Source: Sarcophilus harrisii
Taxonomy: Eukaryota > Chordata > Mammalia > Dasyuromorphia > Dasyuridae
Length of the DNA stretch: 64,000 nt
NCBI RefSeq assembly: GCF_902635505.1
Contig: NC_045429.1
Location: 132,986,804 to 133,050,803 of the forward strand
Direction of reading: 5' to 3'
Shown piece after piece: positions 11,735 through 19,540 of this stretch. Both the position numbers and the translations under genes were made by a program. Position 1 is the first letter of the stretch. Each line of letters opens with the position of its first letter. Below the pieces are notes generated by a model. It made no database searches, was not told where the DNA came from, and was given only the letters and a program-made list of their open reading frames with translations.

Positions 11735-13560
11735 ATTCTTGAAAAACCTGTCTCTATCCAATATTTTGAGATTTCTCATTCTCACTGCCATCAGACTTCT
11801 GTCCCCAATACTCTATTCAAAATGCTCTTTCACTTACATAAACTGATGCTAAGTGAAATGAGCAGAACCAGTAGATCATTATACACTTCAACAACAATAC
11901 AATATGAGGATCAATTCTGATGGAAGTAGCTATTTTCAACAATGAGAGGATCCAAATCAGTGCCAATTAATCAGTAATGAACAGAACCAGCTACACCCAG
12001 CAAAAGAACACTGGGAAATGAGTGTGGACCACAACATAGCATTTACACTCTTTCTATTATTGTTTGCTTGCATTTATGTTTTTCTTCTCAGGCTATTTTT
12101 ACCTTCTTTCTAAATCCGATTTTTCTTGTGTAACAAGATAACTGTATAAATATGTATACATATATTGTATTTAACGTATACTTTAACATATTTAACATGT
12201 ATGGGACTACCTGCCATCTAGGGAAGGGAGGGGAGGGAAGGGGAAAAGTTGGAACAGAAATTTTTGCAAGGGTCAATGTTAAAAAATTATCCATGCATAT
12301 GTTTTGTCAGTAAAAAGCTATAATAATAAAATTTTTTAAAAAGAAAATGCTTTTTCAAAAAGGTCCCCAATAGCCTCCTATTTACCAAATCTAATGGCCT
12401 TTTTTCTGTCTTCATCCTTCTTGAGCTTTCTGAAACTTTCATAACTACTAACTATTCCCTCCTACTGGACACATCCTTCTTGTCTGAGTTCTAATAAACC
12501 ATGCTTACTCACCAGCCCACCTATCTCCTTCACTGGGTCCTTTTCTTCCAACTCATTAATGTGGATCTTCCCTGCAAAGGTCTATCCAAAGCATACTTTC
12601 TTCCTTTCTTTATACTCTCTCCTTTAGCAGTATGACTCACTCCCAAGATTTCAATCACAAGATGACTCTTTCAATCCCTTCCTCTAGTACAGGGATATGC
12701 TGGTAAATATTTAACAACTATTTTGATGGGGGGTGGGGGGGAGGGTATGCATGACCCTTTTAAGTTTAAGTTAACATTTTCTTAACTACTTTCTTAACTC
12801 TAGACAATTAACAAAGCAGTAAATCAAGACTTGATCTGTAGAGTCAAGACCTAATCTGTAGAGTTTGAAGAACTTTGAGGAGCAAAATGCCCATTCTGAA
12901 AATCTGACAATAGGCTCAGCAGCTCAAGTTTCTTCATCATATTCCTGCCATCGTCCAAACCTCTCTTTTGCGCTTTAGGGACATAATTCTAACTGCACAG
13001 AAGACATCCTAAACATCTATAACGCTCAAGTATGTCCAAAACCAACATATTTTCCTTAAAATTTGCTCCTCCTCTTGACTTCACTTTTTCTGTGTAGCAA
13101 CCTAATTCACCCAATCTCCCTAATTTAAAACTCTGGAATTATCCTTGACTTTTCCCTTGATCTCACTTAATCACTTACCAAGATCTTGCCAATTCAATCT
13201 CTGTAATTTCTCTCCATTTTCACGACTACAATAACCAAGTACAGGTCTTTGATGAAGACCCACTCAAGCTACTGAAATGATTATTTCCACATAGATCTTC
13301 CAGTCACCACTCTCCTCTATCCCAATTCTTCATACCAATGCCAGAATAGTCATCCATATGCACAAATTTAGTCATATTCTTTGTTCAAAAATTTTTGATG
13401 GCTCCCTCTTGCTTGTTGAGTGAAGATTAAAATTCCTATCTCTGGCATTCAAAGTCTCCATAATCTTATGTCATTACAACTTCCTAACTTGATTTTCATA
13501 TACTCATCTCTATCATCTCTCTATTCCAACCTCCAACCAAACTGCTTTGCTCTTTGTCCC
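11735..13560 (+). mobile_element. L2 LINE ORF2/3' part, host of an L1 insertion
   Basis: Follows the L2 consensus: CCATCAGACTTCTGTCCCC, then CCCCAATAGCCTCCTATTTACC, AAATCTAATGGCC, later CTCTGGAATTATCCTTGACT, ACCAAGATCTTGCCAATTC and GGCATTCAAAGTCTCCATAA. The element is split at 11833-12343 by a younger L1. It ends in the segment before the L2 3'UTR. Confidence 0.85.
11833..12343 (+). mobile_element. 5'-truncated L1 inserted in an L2
   Basis: The end of L1 ORF2 (TGATGCTAAGTGAAATGAGC) and its 3'UTR (TTTAACATGTATGGGACTACC, CATGCATATGTTTTGTCAGT, AAAAAGCTATAATAATAAA). Flanked by AAAATGCTCTTTCA (11819-11832) and AAAATGCTTTTTCA (12344-12357), 13 of 14 bases identical. The L2 reads continuously across the site once the L1 and one duplicate are removed. 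Confidence 0.92.
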
Positions 13561-13754
13561 ACAAATGACAGTTTCATGATTTAGCCACACAGCAGAACAA
13601 AATGAACACCCTATTGTCCAAGTTATGTCATTAAGTTTTATAAAGAGCCCACCAAGTTAGCTTTTATATTGTACTGCCTCTACACATGAGGCAATAAGAT
13701 AGGTTCTGAATTGAATAGTAGGTACAGGGCTGAATTGCATTTGAGAAAATCCCA

Positions 13755-14335
13755 GTGTTTTCAGAGATCTTAAGCTATTCTTTGGCATATGCCAATAATC
13801 AACATCCTCTTTTTAACACCAATGATCTTCCCATGATGCTACTAAATTCCAGTGGTTCCCTAGATCAAATACAAATTCCTTCATTAGCATTTAAAGATCT
13901 TCACAATCAATCACCAACATACCTTTCCAGACTGATCACATATTATTCAGCTTCAAAAACATTATAACCAAGTCAAATTGACTTTCTTACAAGACCACTC
14001 ATCTTCCATCTCTAGGTTTTTGCAATGTGTCCACATGTGGGATGCACTCACTAGTCTCACCTTTTGTCTCTTAAAATCTCTTGTTTCCTTAGCTCAAGTA
14101 CCAACTTCTACATGAAAATTTTCCTATCTTACCCAGCTCTCTGTATCTACCCTCCAGAATTATCTGGATCATTTAGATATATGCAAAATTTTGCCTATAT
14201 GGACATCTTCTCCCAAAGGATTGCAAACTACTTCCAGGTGAGAACCACTTAATTTTTGTCTTTGTATCTCAAATGCCTAGGACAATGCTTGGCAAAAAGA
14301 AGGCATTTAATAAATGCCTGCCAACTAATGGATAT
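13755..14335 (+). mobile_element. second L2 LINE 3' fragment
   Basis: TTCCAGTGGTTCCCTAGATC and GCATTTAAAGATCTTCACAA repeat the same L2 segment that is already present at 13398-13470, so this is a separate copy, not a continuation. It runs through the 3'UTR to AATGCCTAGGACAATGCTTGGC and AATAAATGCCTGCCAAC. Confidence 0.82.
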
Positions 14336-14606
14336 AGTTGCAAATCAGAGACTATAACAGTATCCAAAAAATAAAAATTTCTGGAAGCTTAAAAGGTAAC
14401 AAAGAGGCAGACTTCAGTAAACACAGACTTTGACTTAGACATAGCATGACTCCCTGAAAAGTAGACTGGGAAAAGGACATGAGCCTGTTATGTTAACTTC
14501 ATAATAAAACTAAATTAGGTGGGCTTATTTCAAAGGTTAACAGAGAGACTTATTATCTTCTCCTTTAGAATACAAGTAGTTTGCCAGGAAGGGTTGTTTA
14601 ATTCAT

Positions 14607-14658
14607 TTTATTTGCAGTCTAGCATATAGTAGGCTTCAATAAATGCATGTTGATGATA
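14607..14658 (+). mobile_element. L2 3' terminus
   Basis: CTAGCATATAGTAGGCTTCAATAAATGCATGTTGATGA matches the L2 3' end in order (shown here as landmarks rather than an alignment). Only the last about 50 bp are visible. Confidence 0.6.
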
Positions 14659-14946
14659 CATATGCAATGTTAAAAGACTGAGAGAAAACCGTTGTACACC
14701 CAGGTGGATACTCTTTGGTAGATTTATATGAGGACACAGACGAGAATTACATAACTTAGAGTGTATTGATAAACTACAATCTTCACAAATAGAGGGATAT
14801 GGATTCAAGAAGACCACAGGTCTACAGAAATATATTTTTTAATCTGTAAGCTATCTCAATTTATAGAATAGCAAAGCAAATTATAACTGAGTTTTATGGT
14901 ACTTTGAAGATGTCTTTCATAAAACATCATAACAATGCATATCATA

Positions 14947-15321
14947 TGCTGAGTGAAATGAGCAGGACCAGGAGATCATTATATACTTCTACAACAATAC
15001 TAGATGATGACCAGTTCTGATGGATCAGGCCATCCTCAGCAACGAGATCAACCAAATCATTTCTAATGGAGCAGTAATGAACTGAACTAGCTATACCCAG
15101 AAAAAGAACTCTGGGAGATGACTAAAAACCATTACATTGAATTCCCAATCCCTATATTTATGCACACCTGCATTTTTGATTTCCTTCACAAGCTAATTGT
15201 ACAATAATTCAGAGTCTGATTCTTTTTGTACAGCAAAATAATGTTTTGGTCATGTATACTTATTGTGTATCTAAGTTATATTTTAATATATTTTAACATC
15301 TAAAAAAAACAAAAAAAAAAA
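14947..15321 (+). mobile_element. 5'-truncated L1 with perfect target duplication
   Basis: Starts inside ORF2 end (TGCTGAGTGAAATGAGCAGG) and contains the 3'UTR; poly-A broken by C. The 16 bp AACAATGCATATCATA occurs perfectly at 14931-14946 and 15322-15337, marking a comparatively recent insertion. Confidence 0.95.
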
Positions 15322-15619
15322 AACAATGCATATCATAATAATAAAAATGTGGCACAATAAATCCAAAATTATAAATTAAAAAAAAATTCTATAATGTTAT
15401 TTTGATCTCAGTCACTGAATCTATCTTTAGAAAAATAAGGATGCCTAACTTCTATCCCAGTCTCTGTCTCCTAACTACCTAAATTCATAAAACATACTTG
15501 CCAAAAGAGAAAACCTATTTTTAACTCCCTCAGCCCTGTTGCAGACTCCCTATGGTTTTGTGTTGGATGATATTAAAATATGCTTGTTGTACCACTATGC
15601 ACAGTTTTTATCTTTCACA

Positions 15620-15656
15620 GGTTAAAACTGCACAATGACTTTTGGGACAACCTGTA
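15620..15656 (-). mobile_element. possible mariner-type terminal repeat
   Basis: The minus strand reads ACAGGTTGTCCCAAAAGTCA then TTGTGCAGTTTTAA, which looks like a mariner terminal inverted repeat next to TA. No matching left terminus was found, so this is at most one end of a degraded element. Confidence 0.35.
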
Positions 15657-15659
15657 TTT

Positions 15660-17129
15660 TTACATTTAAAAATTATTGTTCAACATTTTGCAAAAAGTTG
15701 CAATGGATGACAAGACTAGAATTTCTTAATTAAATATCAAATCTACACATTTCACCAGAATAAACAAATTTCATGTCATCTAAGCAAAGCATTTGATTTA
15801 TTAGGACCAACAAATATATTAGGATTGACCCAAAGGATACATTGTACTATCATTTCTCAAAAAAACATAAAGTTGCCCTTTTTCTGCTTATCTCCCATGA
15901 GTGAAAGTTGGCAATAGTTTAAAAATATTCAATAAATGGCTTTATTATCTATTTTCATGCAGAATAAAAATTGTTTCTAATTCATCAACTGTGACACAAA
16001 GACCAATGAATCAGAAACTGGAGGTCCTGATCTCAAATCATAGTTCTGTGACTTACTAGATCTGTGAAAATTTTGTTTATCCACTCAAAGCCTTGGTTTC
16101 ATTGGGGAGAAGAAATTACTAGTTTTTAGAATCTCCTCTGAGACATACAACTATAATTCTATGACTTACTGAAACTTTCACAAAGCTATTATATTAGATT
16201 CACTTCCATTATCAACTTTTACACAAATTTTATACAAGTTAATTACCATTTAAATTAAAAAGCTGAATACTAAGTTTGGATGTTCAGGCTTCATTCATAT
16301 CTCCAAATCAATAAACCATCAGACTAGAAATGACAGAAAACCTCATTTTGTTCTGCATATGAATGTCATTATACATAAACTTCTGAAATTAAGCTTCTAA
16401 CCTGTCCAGGCAGGCAAGGACAGTATTTAAAGTCACTCTGTAGTCTGCAAGTTTTGTTGTTGTTGTTTTAATTATGTCATTTCACATTCCTCACAACCTT
16501 AAAGTTACAATACTTAATGACTGATGTCTTAAGAGTTCTGCAGAAAACATCAATGTAGAATGGATTTGCCTACACATAGTAAAATGAAACCACAGATAAA
16601 GGCAAAATCATGGACATATAAAAGAAAAACAAGAGAACCTTATCGTTTTCTTTTTTAAAAAGTTTCCACCTTTAGATTTTAATATTTAAATTTCTCCCTG
16701 TGTGTGTACAGACTGACCAGATGGAAGCCCCACCTCTATGAAAGGGATTCTTTGAAAAGTACAAGAAAAAAAAAAAATAATAACAAATAGAGGAAAATAA
16801 TACACATTCCCCAGAAAATGCCCCATTACCAGTAAACAGACTTCAACTCTAAGGAAAGGAAAGCCAGTCCACCTTAGTAATCAAGCAAAGCTAAGCCGAA
16901 AGAGTCTTAAATCGCCCTAAAAACCTCACCACCAGGAAGTCTCTAAAACCACTATCTTGGAGAGGGTCTAATAGGAGTACATACAATCTCAAGACTAATG
17001 GGGTCCAACTTTGAGGCTGACATAGTACTTTTTGGGAAGGAGGAAAAGGGCTGGTAATATGAGCGGAGCCTGGGCGATTTGTCAGAGGAAATAGCAGACT
17101 CCAGACAACATAAGTGCCAGGATTTCCAT
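15660..17129. other. flank of the CpG island
   Basis: AT-rich sequence with one MIR-like copy (about 16005-16165: CAGAAACTGGAGGTCCTGATC, TGTGACTTACTAGATCTGTG) and otherwise nothing recognised. From about 16820 composition shifts towards the island. Confidence 0.45.
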
Positions 17130-18071
17130 GCAGCTGGCACGACAGGTGACTGGGCGCTGCTTTGCAGACACCCCGCTCCCGACGGCCTCCCCGGGTCTTG
17201 CTGAAGGTGGGGTAGGGAGGGAAGAGGTAAACGAGACAGGAGGAGAAGGTTTTGAGGAGGGGGGGGACAAGAGGCGGCTCAAAAGAGTGAGAGAAACCTC
17301 AACTGGGGGGAAAGGAGTGCAAACCCCAGTTTCTCTAAGGGGGCCGTTTTTGAGGGATTTTCTGCCACCACAATGAAATAAAATGGCTCCAAGCCAAACG
17401 CCTCCAGATCATCATCACCACCCCCTTTCCTCCACACTCCCGAGGAAAACGGATTCCTCTTTTGCCCGCTTTTCTCCAGCGTGGAAACAAAAGGCCAAAA
17501 TAGCTTTAAAAAAGAAACCGGCAGCAACCGCCGCCCAAGCTGCCAGGGTCAGACACCCATATCCCACCCCCTATTTTTTTTTAAGGGCTGAAGCCCCCAT
17601 ACTCCGGCCACGGAGGAGCCTCCCTCCCAGCCCCCAAAGACCACAAGCACTCCCGACCTCCGTCTCGCGTTGGGGGGTGGGTCAGTCTCCCTGTCTGTCT
17701 GTGCGTCTGTCTGTCTCCCTCCCCTGGCGGCCGTTGCCGCTCCTCGGCTGCGGACCAAAGCCTGGGCCCTCCTCCCGCGGGGCGGGCAGAGGCTCGCTTC
17801 GCTCCCCCCGCCCCAGCGGGGGCCGGAGCGCCCCCTCCCCAGCCCGCGCCCCGGGCGGAGGGGAAAAGGCTGGCAGCGAGAAAACGGCCAGCCCCCAAGG
17901 AAGAAGAGAAACCTGGGGTTTGGACAAGACGAGTAGGAGGAGGGGACTTCGGCGGGGGAGGCCAGTGGGGATCCCCCCCACCCGGGCAGTAGCAGCACCA
18001 ACAGCATCCCGGCCGTGGTCGTGACAGCCGCCCCCCATCGCATCCCTACCGCCCGCCTCGCCTCGCCTCAC

Positions 18072-18335
18072 CTCCTCCGGGGGCGGCGGCGGCGACGGCG
18101 CCGTCGGCCACTCGGTGTCTCGTCTCGTCTCCTCTCCTCGGTCGGCGTCGGCGACAGCCAGCGGCACCACCGCCTCCTCCTCCTCCTCCTCCTCCTCCTC
18201 CTCCTCCTTCACCACCACCACCACCTCCTCCTCCTCCTCCTCCTCCTCCTCCTCCCTCCTTCTCCTCCTCCACCACCTCCTCCTCCCTCCCTGTGTCTCA
18301 GTCTGAGTCTCCGCCTCTCCGCCGCCGGGCCCTGA
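18072..18335 (-). other. putative non-coding first exon (TULP4?), minus strand
   Basis: On the minus strand, downstream of the E-box pair, a purine-rich GGA/GGT stretch runs to GGAGGAG followed by GTGAGG, a near-perfect donor, with the exon's last base at 18072 and the intron starting at 18071. The stretch between about 18335 and 18072 contains no ATG on that strand, as expected for a non-coding leader. The start is a guess: I placed it just downstream of the E-boxes and saw no TATA box, which is normal for CpG-island promoters. Other donors in the GC-rich stretch to the left cannot be excluded. Confidence 0.35.
18173..18296. repeat. CTC/GGA trinucleotide tract with CAC/GGT core
   Basis: About 124 bp of almost pure CTC units, interrupted near 18210-18222 by CAC units. 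On the minus strand, the proposed transcript strand, this reads as runs of GGA and GGT, which can form G-quadruplexes. It would lie within the proposed 5'UTR. Such tracts vary in length, so allele differences are likely. The long serine-, leucine- or glutamate-rich frames it produces are composition artefacts. Confidence 0.9.
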
Positions 18336-18344
18336 CTGCTGCGC

Positions 18345-18364
18345 CACGTGATCCGTCACATGAC
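18345..18364. promoter_or_regulatory. paired E-boxes (CACGTG and GTCACATGAC)
   Basis: CACGTG lies at 18345-18350 and GTCACATGAC at 18355-18364, so the two cores are almost exactly one helical turn apart. CACGTG binds USF, MYC/MAX and the MiT/TFE factors; GTCACATGAC differs by one base from the lysosomal CLEAR consensus GTCACGTGAC. They lie at the likely upstream edge of the first exon, where proximal promoter elements are expected. Binding is inferred from the motifs only. Confidence 0.55.
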
Positions 18365-18785
18365 CCTGCACATTTAGCAGGCGCCTCCCCAAACCTCCTC
18401 CCGGCTCGGCTCCAATCCTGGCTTCGGGGCCAGGCGAGACCGGACCCGCAGTCCCCAGCAGCCGCCGGGGCCGTCTCCTTCCTTCCTCCCGCCCACCCTC
18501 AGCCTCTGCCTCTCTGCTTCCCCCTACCAGCCCGGCCGCTCGCTCTCCGCGCTCCCCCACCAGTCAGTCCCTCCCTGGGCGCTCGCCCTCGCGGAGTTCC
18601 TCGTGCCCTCCCCCACCTCCGGCCCGAGACCCCGGCGCGACGCGCCTAGCGAGGGCTGGTACCGCCCTGGCCCGCTAATTCCGAGAGAGTCCCGCCACTT
18701 TGCGCGCCTTCCCCTCCCCCCGCTTTTGGCCGGTTTGAGCAGCCCGTCCTCTCCCCTCGCGCGCGCACTCCGCGCGCTGACACTT

Positions 18786-18862
18786 GTTTGGGGTCCTGGG
18801 CAAGGCGCCTCAGTTACCTCAAGCGTCAAACCGGGATAACAGCGTCCGCCTCTCCAGGGTGA
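18786..18862 (+). mobile_element. MIR SINE fossil at the CpG island edge
   Basis: The stretch GGTCCTGGGCAAG is followed by CCTCAGTTACCTCAAGCG and then a match to the MIR 3' part (CCGGGATAACAGCG, then CAGGGT). This is the familiar order GACCTTGGGCAAG, CCTCAGTTTCCTCATCTG, GGGGATAATAG of MIR, with a deletion of about 16 bp. It is richer in CpG than usual for a MIR, suggesting it has sat in unmethylated DNA. Confidence 0.7.
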
Positions 18863-18966
18863 GACATTTGAACAGCATTTTCAAATAGCTATTAAAAGAT
18901 CAAATACTCCAAAGATAATCATATAAAATGTTTTTAATTGAAAAGTTTGCAAACCTTAAAGTACTC

Positions 18967-19058
18967 TATTAATTTTCTTGTAACCTATATATATATACGT
19001 ATATATACATATATGTACATATGTATACGTATATATATAGGTTACAAGAAAATTAATA
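18967..19058. repeat. 92 bp near-perfect palindrome with AT core
   Basis: The left arm (from 18967, TATTAATTTTCTTGTAACC, then TA repeats and ACGT) reappears in reverse complement as the right arm ending at 19058 (GGTTACAAGAAAATTAATA). The arms are about 32-34 nt, differing by one TA unit; the centre of TA/CATATG words is itself nearly palindromic. It could extrude a cruciform. A third, direct copy of TCTTGTAACCTATA lies at 19248-19261, immediately after the neighbouring SINE. Confidence 0.93.
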
Positions 19059-19113
19059 TATTAAAATAATATTAATATAATGACATTAATATTAATATAT
19101 TAAAATTTATTTA

Positions 19114-19247
19114 TTTTTTTTTTGCTGAGGCAATTGGGGTTAAGTGACTTGCCCAGGGTCACACAGCTAGGAAGTGTCAAGTGTCTGAGGCTACATTTGA
19201 ACTCAGGTCCTCCTGACTTCAGGGCTGGTGCTCTATCTAGCTGCCCC
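19114..19247 (-). mobile_element. WSINE1-like tRNA/CORE SINE, antisense
   Basis: A T-run on the plus strand (the SINE's A tail) leads into GCTGAGGCAATTGGGGTTAAG, the MIR-type core and a tRNA-like head ending in CAGCTAG. The box-B-like word (GAGTTCAAAT on the minus strand) is present. The 14 bp TCTTGTAACCTATA stands directly after the head (19248-19261) and again at 18976-18989, so the target-site duplication encloses the SINE plus about 120 bp of AT-rich extra sequence beyond its tail. Confidence 0.88.
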
Positions 19248-19344
19248 TCTTGTAACCTATAATAACAGTTCAACTACCTACTCTCAAAGAGTCAGGAGGA
19301 AAACACTAATAACATAAAATTATTGTTTATTATTATTATTATTA

Positions 19345-19540
19345 TTCTGTCTCAAATACTAGCCGTGTGGTCCTGACCAAGTTACTTCATGCTTTTGCCT
19401 TTATTTCCCCATCTGTAAAAGGGAGAGATAATAATAGCACGTCCCTCTGAAGGTGGTGAGAATCAAATGAGATAATAAATGAGTTTAGCACTGTCCCTGC
19501 CGCATGAGAAATATAGAAATGTTAGCTATTGTATCTTTCA
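19345..19540 (+). mobile_element. MIR SINE
   Basis: GCCGTGTGGTCCTGACCAAG, CCCATCTGTAAAAGGGAGAG, ATAATAATAGCACG and AATGAGATAATAAATG follow the MIR core and 3' end closely; it ends with GTTAGCTATTGTA. One of the best-preserved MIR copies in the window. Confidence 0.9.

Larger units (their letters stand above)
17130..18835. promoter_or_regulatory. CpG island, candidate TULP4 promoter region
   Basis: GC content rises abruptly from the AT-rich flanks and CpG dinucleotides are dense over about 1.7 kb, the only such island in the window. It holds GC boxes (for example GGGGCGGG at 17779-17786 and CCCCGCCCC near 17806), paired E-boxes, a long CTC/GGA tract and, on the minus strand, a consensus splice donor. 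In human the gene following GTF2H5 in the same orientation is TULP4, a WD40/SOCS-box/tubby-domain protein. Here GTF2H5 is on the minus strand 45 kb to the right, so a minus-strand TULP4 start is expected about here. The TULP4 N-terminal coding sequence as I recall it is not present, so any exon here should be 5'UTR only. The island is certain; assignment to TULP4 is inference. Confidence 0.7.

Noticed and set aside
1-17000. TULP4 coding exons in the left 17 kb
   Set aside because: No sequence resembling the TULP4 N-terminus or WD40 part with splice sites was seen; a long first intron is the simplest reading.
17383-18024. 213-codon open frame on the plus strand of the CpG island
   Set aside because: Pro/Arg/Ser-rich composition artefact of GC-rich DNA; no splice context or similarity to a known protein.
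18115-18306. poly-Ser and poly-Leu frames as a coding trinucleotide repeat
   Set aside because: They are plus-strand readings of the CTC tract, while promoter direction and donor point to the minus strand and a non-coding exon.
17682-18560. 292-codon open frame on the minus strand of the CpG island
   Set aside because: Its residues are runs of Glu, Gly, Arg and Val dictated by GGA/GGT repeats and GC content. No domain, and overlapping frames on both strands are just as long.
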